The notes: generated by a model not told the origin, from the sequence alone. A stretch of 64,000 nt of DNA from Monosporascus cannonballus (GCA_004154925.1 QJNS01000752.1:248001-312000), one strand, 5' to 3'. Shown: positions 27,110 to 42,301, numbered from the stretch's first letter. Program-made: numbers and translations.

Positions 27110-27720
27110 ACTTTATACAAAAATTAGATTTTTAAGTACCGCGGCATATTTAATATTAATATTAAGGATTTCGGCGGTTATCCGGAATATCCAATTATTA
27201 TTATATTTATATAAGATTTTGATATAAAGGAATTTTTAAAACTAGCTGGGGACCCAGTTACGCCGACAAAGGGAAAACGCGGTAAAGGGAAAAAAGCTAA
27301 ATCCAGCCGTTAACCTTTACTAAAGGAATCAAAAAGCCCTAATTTAAAAAAGAAATAATTATTAAAATTTCTAATAAAATAATAATAAGATATATGGACG
27401 GCTTCGAAAATTATTAATTAGGATTATATACCGACAAATATTAATCCTAATTATAGAAAAATAAAATTATAAAGCGTAATTAATAAAAGTTTATTATAAA
27501 CCCGGGATCTTAAATATTTTAAATTAATATTTAAAAAAATAAACGCCAAAATAATTATATTAATAACGAAAAAATAACTTTTTTAATATTAACGAAAAAT
27601 TATTTATATTATTTATTTATTTACATAATTAATTTTTTGCTTTAATTATTTAATTTAAATTAACATATTTTAAAAGTTAAAAGGAATAAAAATATTTTAA
27701 AAGTTAATATAACGAATTCG
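27110..27720 (+). pseudogene. Unidentified broken reading frame of copy A (basic, K/G-rich segment)
   Basis: A plus-strand frame interrupted only by TAA/TAG. It contains G-G-Y-P-E-Y-P at 27170-27190, then an acidic/aromatic stretch and a strongly basic segment T-P-T-K-G-K-R-G-K-G-K-K-A-K at about 27267-27310. The inverted counterpart in copy B (about 35220-35840, minus strand) preserves the same residues and keeps about 33 bp that A lacks. Conservation of this frame in both copies suggests a real former protein, perhaps nucleic-acid binding because of its basic part. I do not recognise the family. Confidence 0.4.
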
Positions 27721-30639
27721 AAAGAAAAACCGGAAAATAAGATTTAAAAAGTTTTAATTTAATATTATAAATCAAAAATTATAAATTAAAAAGATATTTT
27801 ATTAATAATCGTAATAAATTATAATTTAAATCATATAATATAAAATTTCATTAATTATTTTAATTTAAAAAATTTATTATATATTTATTATAGTATATAA
27901 TTAATCCGAATTAAAATAAATTAATATTTTATATAAAGTTTAATAAATTAAAAATTAATAAAAATAACGAATTTAATAAATGAATAATATATTAATAATT
28001 TTAATTAATATTATATAAATATTTATAATTATTGTATTTTACGATTATAACATTATGCCGAAACCGAACATATTTTTTATTATCGGCCTTAATTAAGATT
28101 AACAAAATTTCGTTTTTTATTTTTTAACTTAATATCGCAATTATCTTTTAATTTATTATTATTATTATTTAATAAATACCGTTTATTTTTAACCTATAAT
28201 TTTTTAATTTCGATAAAAATTTTTATTTCGGTTTTTTTTCGATATATTATTTATAATGTCGGGTTGCAAATTATTACGTTTTGGTAATACCGGTAATTCC
28301 AGTAATAATATAAAAATAAACGAATTATATAAATATGGATATAATAACAAAAAAAAGATTAAAAAATTAAAAATATTAAAAAATATTAGGTTTTATATTA
28401 ACGTTATAAATAAAAAGGACGAAATAAGTTTTTAATAAGGATTATTTAATACGTTATAAATTACGTATATAAATATAAATATTATTATAACCGAAATTAT
28501 AACTTTAAATCGCAAAAATATATAAATTATATGCCGATTTAATATTTAAATTATTAGGATTACCGTTAAATTATTGGCCGCCGGTTTAAACCGAATAATT
28601 ATATACGGTATATCTTAATTAAAACCAGATACGATTTACGATAGCCTTATAATTTTTTCTAATATTTATCGAATTTATAACATAATAATAATCTATAATT
28701 TATATAAATCGGTTTATAGTATAAAAATATAATATTATTATTTCCACTTAAATAAATTTTGCCGTTTACGGAAAATTACTTATATTTTTTATAAAATCCA
28801 AAGTATAATTTTTTTATATATTATATATAATACAGAAAAAAACGGTTTTTTAAAATATCTTAATATTGTTATTTATCGAATTCGGGAATTACCTTAATTA
28901 ATTCAATTATGTTTTAAATTAAATATAAATTTTTAATTTCGTTTAATTTATGCGGAAATTTATTAAATAAAAATTATTTAAGTTTAATAAAAATAAATAT
29001 TTATTTTGCCCTTTTACCGCCAAACGGAAACGATTATATAAAAAATAATTTGTTCGTCCGTTATTTATACCAGAATTTTATTATTTCTTAAATAACCGCC
29101 TTTACCGAACCAGCTTTTAATTATTTTTATGCGGATATTTTCGAATTTAAAAAATCGGGTATATAAACGAAATTAAGCATATATATATTATAACAAAATC
29201 CAGTCGGAATTAGGTTCTTACGGTTTTTTTTAATATAATAGTTTTTTTAAATATACCGAAATCGCTTTACGTACATATTTATTATTAAATAATATATATT
29301 ATTAGGGCCTTATTTTTATCCGATATTATAAGTTAAAATTATTTTGTTTCGAAAGTTTAAAAGTAATATTTTAACCGGTCGAAAATTAAAATTATAATTG
29401 GATAATTATTTTGTTTTAATTAGAATTATTTGCGATAAAATACGTATTATCCTTTTTATTATTTAAATCCATTACGTTATTTTTTATTACGACCTTTATA
29501 TTTTTATAAATAATACGGTTTTTAATTTGCCGAGCCTAAACCTTTTTTATTATTTTATTTTTTTTAAAATAAATAATTCGGTTTTATACTTATTAAATAC
29601 TTAATAAAATACAAATAATATAATTTATCCATAATTAATTATGTTTAATTATTTATAATTATAAACCGTTTAATTAAATTATTATTATAAATCCTTAATT
29701 AAAAAGTTTTATAATATATCTTATTATATTATTCGATTAATATTTAAAATATTTATATTTAATTTAAAAATATTAATAAATATAACGATATAAATAAAAT
29801 TATCCGATTATTTTAAATTATTATATATTCAAATTTAATTTTTATAAAATATTTCGGAATTATAAAATTTAATAATTTTTTTTATAATTTTCGATAAATA
29901 CCCTTAAATTATTATGGTTTTACTTAAGTAATTACGGATATTTATAATTTTCGCCTTATTATTAATATAAATTATTAAATTAAATTAGAAAAATATTACT
30001 TAATAATCCGGATATATTAGTAATTAAAATTTATAAATATTCTTAATTTAAATATTAATTTTTAAATATAAAAAAAATATTCTTATTAATTTCGGAATAA
30101 TTAATATTAAAATATCGGATTTCCGGTTTATAATTATATTTAATTAAGTTACCGTTTTAACTAAAACCGTTATATTTTGTAATTTTTTTTATAATATTAT
30201 TCGTAATTATTATATACGTAAATTAATATATATAAATAAAAGAAATAAAATATAAATTACGGAAATTAATATATTTAAATTAAAAATTTTATTATTCCGA
30301 TAATAAATATATTTCGGTAATAAAAACCAAATTATATTATTATTCGAAAATAAAATTTAATATAATAATTGGGAATTAATTATTCCATATTTATTTAAAA
30401 TTAAAAATAATATAATTATATTATTTAATAATTATACAGTCGAATATTTTTAAATTAAGTTTTTTCGTATTTATAAATATTAAAATAAAAATAAAATATA
30501 AAATTATTAATATAAAAATTCGTTATTTTTCTGTTAACTTAATTAATAATATAATTTAAATAATAATTAAATTAATTATTAATAAAAAGGCTTAAATAAT
30601 TAAAAACTTTTTAAAACTTATTTTAATAATAAAAAAAAT
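27721..30639. other. Interior of copy A, AT-rich, no recognisable gene
   Basis: AT-rich, RIP-like. A plus-strand frame from an ATG near 28257 to about 28960 has fewer stops than its surroundings and only TAA stops, so it may be another former coding segment. No motif is recognised. Mirrored in copy B. Confidence 0.4.
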
Positions 30640-31050
30640 ATTAAACTTTCGGAAAACTAAATCATATATTATATTAATTTATTTTTTCCGTAAAATACGG
30701 CCCTATTCGTTAAATATGGCGCCTAATATAAGGCAAATAAATTAACGGCGCAAAGTTTTTATAAGGTTATCGGCCGTATACATAATATAGGCATATAAGT
30801 TAATTATGTTTATATTAGCAAAAAACCGGTAAAAATACCAGATAAAAATAAACGTTTTATTTTGGAAAATTAAATATTTAAAAAATTAAAATATTTATTT
30901 TAAATTTTTAAATATATTACGCGTAATTAATTAATTAAGAAAAAAATATATTTTAAAGTTTATTATAAACGATTTTAAACTTTATATATTATTATTTCTG
31001 TTCGTAAAATTATATTATTATTATGCTAACTTAAAAGGGATAAAAGGTTA
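30640..31050 (+). pseudogene. Unidentified broken reading frame near end R of copy A
   Basis: A plus-strand frame of about 130 codons with only TAA/TAG interruptions. Visible residues include K-L-T-A-Q-S-F-Y-K-V-I-G-R-I-H-N-I-G and K-N-K-R-F-I-L-E-N. The counterpart in copy B is at about 31820-32220 on the minus strand. It may be the last exon of the frame at 27110-27720 or a separate gene. Family not recognised. Confidence 0.35.
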
Positions 31051-31387
31051 TAACAGGTATTAATCGTAATTTTAGGTTATTTTTTTAATAATTAATTCCT
31101 TATTTTAATTAAGATTAAAAATATATTAAAAGATAAAGATTTTAATTTTGCATTAAATTATATAAGTTATAACGTTAAAAATTTCGTAATTAATATATAT
31201 TACGAAAATTACTATTAATAATTTTTACGAATTTATATAAAGCGGTGTTAATTAAGACCAAAAAATCAATATTTGCTATTAGGCCTTATTTTAAAGGTTT
31301 TATTGTTTTTGTGGAAATAATTCTTAAAAGGGTTTAATTAATATATTAAACCCCTGACAGATATTTCTTAATTAAAAGCTATAGCTG

Positions 31388-31414
31388 TGGCTACGTTACC
31401 TTATCTTGATCAGG
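31388..31414. repeat. Target duplication and R-end terminal repeat of copy B
   Basis: TGGCTACG at 31388-31395 is copy A sequence and is repeated exactly at 42321-42328. The R-end terminal repeat of B follows: TTACCTTATCTTGATCAGG (31396-31414). It matches the L-end repeat of B, read inward from 42320, at 14 of 19 positions. Confidence 0.88.
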
Positions 31415-31430
31415 ACCCCATTTTGGAGGT

Positions 31431-31457
31431 TATGGCTGCGCCTGCGGCGCAGCAGCC
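31431..31457. repeat. GC-rich hairpin near end R of copy B
   Basis: Inside the 61 bp at the centre of the palindrome lies a hairpin-forming sequence: CTGCGCC, a 3-nt loop (TGC or GCA depending on strand) and GGCGCAG. The same hairpin occurs at 42332-42349 near end R of copy A, in the other orientation. It sits about 40 bp from the element terminus and escaped RIP in both copies, so it may be a recognition or end-processing structure; that is inference. Confidence 0.6.
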
Positions 31458-31829
31458 GTAGCTACAGCTATAGCTTTTAATCAAGAAATATCTGTTAAGG
31501 GTCCAATATATCAGCTAAACTCCTTTAAGAATAATACTTACAAAAATAACAAAATCTCCAAAATAAAACCTAATAATAAGTTATGATTTTTTTGTTCCGT
31601 TTAATACGTTTTTATACAAATTTACAAAAATTATTAATATTAATTTTAATAATATATATTAATTATGAAATTCCTAATATTTTAACTTATATAATTTAAT
31701 GCAAAATTAAAATCTTTATTTTTTAATATAATAATAATCCTAATTAATACGAAATAAAAATTATTATAATAAAAAAATAACTTAAAATCCCGATTAATAT
31801 ATGCCATAATTTGTTATCTTTTTTAGGCC

Positions 31830-34800
31830 AATATAATAATAATATAACCTTATAAACCAAAATAATAATATATAAAACTTAAAATCGCCCGTATTAAACC
31901 CTAAAATATATTTTTTTCTTAATATAGCCAAATATGGATAATATATTTAAAAATTTAAGGTAAATATTTTAAACCTTTAAATATTTAATTTTTCAAAATA
32001 AAACGTTTATTTTTATTTAATACTTTTACCGGTTTTTTGCTAATATAAACATAATTAGCCTATATATTAATATTATATATACGGTTAATAACTTTGTAAA
32101 AATTTTACGTTATTAATTTATTCGCCTTATATTAGGCGTTATATTTGGTAAATAAGGCCGTATTTTACGGAAAAAATAAATAAATACGGTATATAATTTA
32201 GTTTTCAAAAACTTTAATATTTTTTTATTATTAAAATAAATTTTAAAAGGTTTTTAATTGTTTAAGTTTTTTCGTTAATAATTAATTTAATTATTATCCA
32301 AATTATATTATTAATTAAGTTAACAAAAAATAACAAATTTTTATATTAATAATTTTATATTTTATTTTTATTTTAATATTTACGAATACGAAAAAACTTA
32401 ATTTAAAAATATTCGATCGTATAATTATCGAATAATATAATTATATTATTTTTAATTTTAAATACATATCGAATAATTAATTCCAAATTATTATATTAAA
32501 TTTTATTTTTAAATAACGATATAATTTAATTATTATTAACGAAATATATTTATTATTAAAATAAAAAAATTTCCGGTTTAAATGTATTAATATCTGTAAT
32601 TTATATTTTATTTTCTGTATTTATATATATTAATTTACGTATATAATAATTATTAATAATATCATAAATAAAAATTATAAAATATAATAATTTTCGTTAA
32701 ATCGGCGGCCTAATTAAATATGGTTATAAGGCGGAAATTTAATATTTTAATATTAATTATTTCGAAATTGATATTATTATTATTTTATATCTAAAAATTA
32801 ACGTTCGAATTAAAAATATTTAAATTTGTTAATAATTATTATATCCGGATTATTACATAATATTGTTTAATTTAATTTAATAATTTACGTTTTATTATTA
32901 AAATTATTATTTATATTAATAATAAAGCGAAAATTATAAATATTTATAATTATTTAATTAAAATTATAATAAATTAAAGGTATTTATAAAAAATTATAAA
33001 ACAAAATTATTAAATTTTATAATTCCGAAATATTTTACGGAAATTAAATTTATGTATAAAATAATTTAAAGTAATTAAATATTTTTATCCGTATTATTAT
33101 ATTTATTATTATTTTTGAATTAAATATAAATATTCCGGATATTAATCGAATAATATAATAAGATATATTATAAGATTTTTCGATTAAAAATTTATGGTAA
33201 AAATTTGGTCGAACGGTTTGTAATTATAAACGATTAAATATAATTAATTATAAATAAGTTATATTATTTATATTTTATTTGGTATTCGATAAATATAAAA
33301 TTAAGTTATTTATTTTAAAAAAGGTTAAAATAACGAAAACGATTTAAGCCCGGTAAGCTAAAAACTGTATTATTTATAAAAATATAAAGGCTATAATAAA
33401 AATAATATAATAAATTTAAATAATAAAAAGGATAATATATAATTTATTATAAATAATTTTAATTAAAACGAAATAATTATTAAATTTTAATTTTAGTTTT
33501 CGGTTAATTATAATATTATTCGTAAATTTCCGAAATAAAAGAATTTTAATTTATAATACCGGATAAAAATTAGGCCTTAATAATATATATTATTTAACGG
33601 CAAATATATATATAAAACGATTTTAATATATTTAAAAAAATTAAATTATTATGTTAAAAAATTATAATAATTTAATTCCGGCTGGATTTTATGATAATAT
33701 ATATATACTTAATTTTTTTTATATATCCGAATTTTTAAATTTAAAAATATTTACGTAAAAATAACTAAAAGCCGGTTCGGTAAAAGCGGTTATTTAGGAA
33801 ATAATAAAGTCCTAATATAAATAACAGGCGAACGAATTATTTTTTACGTAATTGTTTCCGTTTAACGGTAAAAAAATAAAATAAATATTTATTTTTATTA
33901 AATTTAAACGGTTTTTATTTAATAAATTTCCGAATAAATTAAACAAAATCAAATATTTATATTTAATTTAAAATATAATTAAATTAATTAAGGCGGTTCC
34001 CAGTTTTAGTAAATAATTATATTAAGATAATTTAAAAAACTATTTATTTTTTATATTATATATAATATATAAAAAAGTTATATTTTCGATTTTATAAAAA
34101 GCATAAGTAATTTTTTATAAACGGCAAAATTTACTTAATTAAAAATAACGGCATTATATTTTTATATTATGAACCAATCTATATAGGTTATAAATTATTA
34201 TTATGTTATAAATTTAATAAATACCGGAAAAAATTATAAGGCCGCTTTAAATCGCGTTTTATCCTAATTAAAACATATTATATACGGTTGTTCGTTTTAA
34301 ATTAATAATTAACGGTTTAATAGTAATTTTTATAATTTAAATATTAAACCGGCATATAATTTATATATTTTCGCAATTTAAAATTATAATTTCGGTTATA
34401 ATAACGCTTATATTTATACGTATAATTCGTAACGTATTAAGTAATCCTAATTAAGAATTTGCTTTATTTTTTTTATTTATAATATTAACGTAAAACTTAT
34501 TATTTTTAAATATTTTTAACTTTTTAGCCCCGTTTTTATTACCGTATTTATATTCGTATAATTCGTTTATTTTTATATTATTATCGGAATTGCCGGTATT
34601 GCCAAAACGTAATAATCCGTAACCTAACATTATAAATAATATATCGGAAAAAGAAATTAAAATAATAATCTCTATTAAAATTAAAAAATTGCGCGTTAGG
34701 AATAAACGGTATTTATCGGATAATAATATTAATAATAAATTAAAAAAATAATTACAATATTAAGTTAAAAAGTAAAAAATAAAATTTTGCCAGTTTTATT

Positions 34801-37800
34801 TAAGGCCGATAACAAAAAATACATTTAGTTTCGGTACAGCATTACGGTCGTAAAACGTAATAATTATAAATATTTATATAATATTAATTAAAATTATTAA
34901 TATATTATTTACTTATTAAATTCATTATTTTTATTAATTTTTAATTCGTTATATTTTATACGGAATATTAATTTATTTTAATTCGGACCAATTATATGAT
35001 ATAATAAATATATAATAAATTTTTTTAATTAAAAAAATTAACGAAAATTTACATTACGTAATTTAAACTATATTTTATTATAATTATTAATAAATTATCT
35101 TTTTAATTTATAGCTTTTAATTTATAATGCCGAATTAAATAATTTTAAATTTTATTTTCCGGTTTTTTTTTTTCGAATTCGTTATATTAGCTTTTAAAAT
35201 ATTTTTATTTTTTTTAATTTTTAAAATACCTTAATTTAAATCGAATAATTAAAGTAAAAGATTAATTATGTAAGTAAATAAATAATATAAATCATTTTTT
35301 AATAATATTAAAAAAGTTATTTTTTCGTTATTAATATAGTTATTTTGGCGTCCGTTTTTTTTTAAATATTAATTCGAAACGTTTAAAATCCCCGGTTTGT
35401 AATAAATCCTTATTAATTACGTTCCGCAATTTTATTTTTTTGCAATTAAAATTAATATCTGTCGGCGTACGGTCCTAATTAATATTTTTCGAAACCGTCT
35501 ATATATTTTATCGTTATTTTATTAAAAATTTTAGTAATTATTTTTTTTCGAATTGGGGCTTTTTGGTTCTTTTAGTAAAGGTTGACGGCCGGATTTAATT
35601 TTTTTCCTTTCGCCGCGTTTTCCCTTTGTCGATATAATTAAGTCCCCGGCTGGTTTTAAGGATTCCTTTATTTTTTTCTCGGCTGCTTTTAGGAATTCCT
35701 TTGTATCAAAATTTTATATAAATATAGTAATAATCGGATATTCCGGGTAACCGCCGAAATCCTTAATATTAATACTAAATATACCGCAGTATCTGAAAAT
35801 CCAATCTTTATATAAAATTATTTGTTCGGCAATTAATTACGTATAATTACGGACTTTTTTTCGTTAAATATTATGAAAATAACGTTTATATAATATATAT
35901 TATAGGATATATTACGGTTTTATATTTTTTTTAATCGGGACTATAAAATAATTATATTTATAATATTATTTATATTATGCAAATCGTTATAAATTATAAA
36001 TTCCCGAAAACGGTTAACGGCCCGAATTATACGGTTTTTTAAAAAAATATATGCCGGTTAAATTTATAATATGGAAAATATTTATTTTGCAATTTTAAAA
36101 ACTTATTATCCAATAATCCGTATTATCCGTAATAATAATTTTATTATTATATTTTAATATAAGGAAAAAAACAAATAATGTTATATATTATTTAATAATT
36201 TTTTCGGGATTTAATAAAAATAAAGTTTAAAAATTATTAAAATATATAAATATTTTTTTTATTAATTTTTTATAAATTATATATATATAATTAAAATTTC
36301 GAAATATTTATTTAAATATTATTCCGAAATTATTATAAGTAAAACATACATTAATATATATATAACGGTAAATAACTTACGATTTTTGGTATATAATAAT
36401 AAAATCCACCTTATAAAAATCTTATAATATTAAAATCTTGTTAAATAATTATTTAATTTAAAGAAAATTTATTTTATAAATTAAGGCAAAATCTAAAAGG
36501 ATAATATATATAATAAGAAATAAAATACGGAAAATAACGCCGTAATTAATATAATTTATATCAAAAATTAATTTAACGTTATTACGATCTTTATATATGT
36601 TTTAATTTTTTGTTAAATTACTATATATTTTCCGAATACGATTACCGTATTTTGCTTTATTAAATAATAGTAATATTATTATAAAAATTATATAATATTA
36701 AGTATATATAAATAAATAATTATAATTAAAATTTTTAATAATATTATAAATTTATTAATATAAATTTGGCTTAATTTAAACCAAAAAATATAAATAAAAA
36801 ATATAAAATATAATAAATAAAATAAAATTCGTATATAAAATAATTACTAAATATATTATTAATATTAATAAAAAATATATAGGTATTTATAATATAGAAA
36901 TAAAGTTTATAAATAATTAATAAATTATAAAAATATCTTAAAATAATATATATGATTAAAATTAAAATATATATAAATTTTAAAATTATATAATTATAAA
37001 TATATAAATTATTAAATTTATATAAGTTATTAAATATAAATAAAATAATTAACGTTATTTGTTCTTATAACGAAAGTAAAATATATAAAAAAAACTTAAT
37101 AACTATATATAAATTATATATAATCTATATTTTATTATAAATTTTTTAATATAATTTATAAAATTATTATAATTAAATATATATTAAATATAATTATTAT
37201 AAATATTTAATATATAATTAATATTATTTATTTAATTATAATTTCTTATAATTTTAAATATTTATTATATTTTAATATATAAAATTATGTTATTTACGAT
37301 ATAATAATTATTAATTAGTTTTTGTTTTATTTAATATCCGAAATCTATATTATAATATATATTTTTATATATTCCATAATATTATAAAAAGTAAATAAAT
37401 TCCTTATCGATATAATAAAAATAATTTTTATTATAACTTCCGATAATATATTCCGAATAAACCCAAAAAATTTTGTTCGCCCGGCCAAAAAAGTTAAATT
37501 CGTTAATAATATCCCCGAAAAATAATTTGCCTCCGAAAAATAACCTTAAAAACGGATAACAAAATTTCGGATTAAAAAATAGCCGGAATTAATATTAGAA
37601 TAATTTGCAAAAAAGCAAAACTAACAGCATAATTTTAATTAAAATATTTTCGTATTAGTTAAATAATATTTAAATATCTTAAAATATAAAATATTTTTTA
37701 CGGAAAATATATATTAGATATAATTGATTTTAAATATTAAATATATATTATAAAATTATATTAATATGGCGAAAAATTAAAAAAATAAATACCTTATATT

Positions 37801-38900
37801 TTGGTATTAATACGAATATATATTAATTAAAAAAATCTTATAATTATTAAACATTTATAAATTCGGTAATATTATAAAAAGCTTATATTATAAATAAAAT
37901 GTTTTATTACGAAAAAATATAATATTTATATAAATATTAAATATTAATAATATAATTTGGGATATTTTCCGTAATAATAATTAGCAAAAATAAAATTTAT
38001 ATTATAACGGATTATGCCGGCCTTATAAGTTATTAAATTATTAAATTAATTACGGACTTTTGATTAATTACGGTTTTTATAATTTAACGAAAAAATTATA
38101 TAAATTGGGTATTATATAAATGATATGAAAAAAGGTTTATAATTTTATAAATCGGGCCGTTTAATTAGGAAATATATATTATATAATTATTTTATAAATA
38201 TTATAATTTACGGAATTATATAAGTAATAAATAGGTAAATTATATATAAAAACGTAATAAAAAATATTTATACGTAATTTCCAAATATTTAATATTATTA
38301 TATAATCTGAATAAAATTTTTTAAAAGGATTTAAACGTAAATATTACGCCTAAAACGAACAAAATCTTAGGACCCGAAAACGTAAAAAAATTATTAATGC
38401 ATAAATTATAATAACGCGCAAAAAAAGGCAAAATAAAAAGAAGAAATCTTAAAAAATATTTAAAAATGCTAATTAATAAATTAATTGCAAATAAGGTATA
38501 CGGATTAACCCGAAATTATACGTTATATTTAGTTATAAGCAATATAATATTTTTATATAATTTTACGAAAAATAAAACGTTTAAATAAGATATAACTAAT
38601 TAAAATAACGTAAATTATAAATTTAATTATTTATATTAATTTCGTTAATAATTATATTATATATTATATCGTAAAATATTATTTTTTATTTGCGATTTTA
38701 TTAACGGAAATAAATAAATTACGTTAATATATAAAACGATTCCCAAATTAATTAATCAAAATTACGCAAATAATAAAGTTATATTAATATTAAAATTATA
38801 ATTTAAATATTATATTACTTATAAAAAAGTATAAAATAGAAAAAAAATAAAAAATTATATTAATAGTTCGTTTTTGTCTGATAAATCCTTATTTTATTTA
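31830..38900. other. Interior of copy B towards end R, AT-rich
   Basis: Mirror image of copy A 23.9-31.0 kb. The broken minus-strand frames corresponding to A 30640-31050 and 27110-27720 lie at about 31820-32220 and 35220-35840. At about 35660-35700 this copy has about 33 bp (reading A-A-E-K-K-I-K-E-S on the minus strand) that is missing in A at about 27246. Otherwise nothing recognisable. Confidence 0.5.
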
Positions 38901-39114
38901 TCCGACGATAACGACGACGATAATAACGGACCGCCTTAATCAAGATTATTAATTAAGCCATCGACAATCTATACCATAAAATCATAACTTTTTTCCGTAT
39001 GTAAAATATTACGGTTATCCGGAACCAAATTATCCTTAATAAATTCGGTATTAAAAGCTTTTTAAGTAATTACGTTAAAGTTATTTATAAATTAATTTTT
39101 ATTCTTTATCATAT

Positions 39115-41980
39115 TTAGTTAATTAAGTTTATCTGTATTATTAATAATAAGTACGGTATTATTAAAATCGATAAATTTAATTTCCATAACTTTACGGCCT
39201 GCAGCCAGAATATTTTCGGAATCCTAATTATCCTTTTTAATCCGAAACGGATATCTTTTAATAAGCCAAAAATTCCAAAATAAAAAATAAAGGTATTCGA
39301 AAATTTCGTTATGAAAATCCCGAATAACGTAACGTTTATTTCGCAAAAAAACATAACGGGCATAAAATTTGCGTTATAAGAATATATAGTATTTAACTAA
39401 AAACGAATTTCGGAAAAAAATAATATTAACATTATATATATTATTTTTCGACCGGCAGAATTCGTTAGTAAGCCATAAATTATAATATTCGCCTTTTCGA
39501 TTAAATACTTTTTATATTTTTTCCTTAAATTTTATCGGAATTAAACTTAATATTAAAATCGAATTAATAAATATTTAATTTAATATTATAAAACATAATA
39601 TTTAATCGAAATAAAATATTTTTTTACCGTAATTAAATTAATTGGCCTTATAAAAAAATAATAATATTAATATTAACCGTTTAATATAACCAATATTGCC
39701 ATATCGTATAATATACGAAAAATATAAATAAATTTAGGTTTTTTAAAGGAAACGGTAATAATTTCGAAATTTTTTATCGATAAAAATGATATCGATTAAC
39801 GGTTAATTATTATTTTTAATAAAATTAAAAAATTATCGCCTTATAAAATATCGGTTATATTAAAAATATTTCCGATTTCGTAATTATCTAATAAAAAGGC
39901 CTTATTCGGTACATTTTAATTAAAATCGCGCCATATAAAAAATAATATAAATAAGTTATATTCCCAAATTAAAAAATAAAATATTTATGAATTATCCGTT
40001 AAATTATTTATATTATTAAGTAATATAAATTTAATAAATAATAATAAAAGATTTTCGTTAGAAAAATCCTTATTTATTAATACGTTTTAATTAAAATCTC
40101 GTAATATTTTCCTTATTTATCCGGTATAACCAAAATATTTAGAAATTACGTTATATACGATAAATTCAAATTTGGCAATAGTTAACCGGAAATATATATA
40201 TTTTATAAATTCGGTAAATTAGGTTTTTAAAAAAAATTTCGATTAAAATATTCCGAAAAACTTTATATACGTTAAATGCCTTTGTTACAAATAGTTCGTA
40301 TCGGATATATAATTCCTATAAAAATAACGTAAATATATAAATATTATATATATAAAAAATAAAAAGTTCGAAAAAGTAAAATTTCCGCAATTTTTAATAT
40401 AATTATATTATCTGATTTAAAAATTAACGATCCGCTTTTAAAATTACTTTTTTTATACATCCCGGTTATATTATTAGGCTAATAAATACGTATAAATATA
40501 AATAAGAAATTTATTTATATATAAAATAAAATAAGAATAAAAAAAATTATTATTTCTTATTATATGGATCGGCTTTTTCGGCTTAACTGGCCTATATTTT
40601 TCGAAAATAACTAATTATTTTTTTAATTTTTATAAATAAAATAAGAACGTTCTGAAAATTAATAAAATTATTTTTTTTTAAATTTATATATCCTTTAAAA
40701 AAGTTTTCGATAAACGTTATAGATATTGTCGATAATACCTTTATTTTCATTAATTATATTTAATAAAATCGAACGATATTTATTATAAGAAATACATTTT
40801 AATTTAAAAAAACCGGAAAACTTTTATTTATTACGTTTATAAAATATATTAATAAAAATAAGGAATAAAATCCGGATAATATTAATTACGAATTAACAAA
40901 AAATATTAAATAATACCAGATATTATTATAACGTTTTATAAAATTATTTTATTTTATAATATTAATTAGGCCGAAATATAAATTATTTTAACCCTTTTTT
41001 AAGGATACGGTTATAATAACGGGCAAAAATAATAATAATATTCCGCATAACGGTATTATATCGAAATATTATATTATAAATATAATTTTAAATATTAAAA
41101 TTATCGTATTAAAATATGATATTACCTTATTATACTTAATTATAAAATATAATATATCTTAATTAAAACTATATAATTATGAAGGAATTAATATAATTAC
41201 CTTAATTTTTTCTGTTAATTAAATTATATTTTTATTTAACGTATAATAATTTTCGCAAATATTTAATGTTTTTAATATATTAATATTATTTCGTAATAAA
41301 TCCGAAAATAATAAAAACTTATTTAATAAATAAGGTAAATAATTATTATTAATTTTAAAAATTATTTTAATTATAATAATTAAAATCATAAAAAAATATG
41401 TAAAAATATCCGGATCGTTATTATTACGGGATTATTTTATTTTTCGTTTCGTATTATATAATTATTATTTTTTTTAAAATATATAATTATTTGGTTTAAA
41501 ATTTTAAATTAATTAAAAATAAATATTTTTATAAAATATTAATTTTTATCCAAAATAATATAAATTATTTTAATTTCGAATAATATTTTTTCCGGTAAAT
41601 AACGGAATTTAGGCTTTTTTGCGAAAATTATAAGCTTTTCGTATAATATATTATAGTATTTACGTATAACGGGGTCCTAATTAGCTGGAATCAAAAATTC
41701 TTATTAATTTTTATATATTAATAATTTTTCGCGTATTCGTTTTTCCTTTAAAATATTAATTAATTAATTAATCCAAACGGTCGAATTAATAATTTGGTTT
41801 AAATTATTATAAAAAATCTAATTACGAATAAAATTTTTAAACGTTATATTAATTTTTTTATGTTAATACCACAAATTTAAAATATACGTACGTATATTTT
41901 GTTTTAAAGACGTAACTTGGTAAAATTAAAAAAATTCGGATTTATTATATTTTAAAAAAAAAGATAATAATATAACGGGT
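39115..41980 (-). pseudogene. DUF6589-like protein of copy B, RIP-broken
   Basis: Inverted counterpart of the copy A frame, here without the Gypsy insertion. The best preserved piece is an 82-codon open run at 39115-39363, which contains F-F-C-E-I-N-V-T-L-F-G-I-F and ends in a natural-looking stop. Upstream parts (towards 42 kb) contain many TAA. The Y-D-N-F-N block is at about 41097-41117. Intact protein is not possible. Confidence 0.5.
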
Positions 41981-42301
41981 TCGGGTTATAATTATTATAT
42001 GCGTTAAGGTTTAAAAATAATAAATAAGTTTTAATTAAAATTATTATAATATTAATAATAAATTATAATTAAAATAATCATATATATATATATATAATTA
42101 TAAAAACGTATTGTTATTAAATTATTACGGATTTTTGTTTTTTTAAAAAAGCAAATATACTAAACGAAACCGTTTTTACGTAATTATAACTTAGGCCTCG
42201 TTGGTTCGTTACGGGGATTTGGGATTTGATTGGTTAATATTTAGCGTTGTGGAGCGGTACTTGAGTGACTTTGAAGAAATTGGGAAAACGAGCCAGGGAG
42301 G

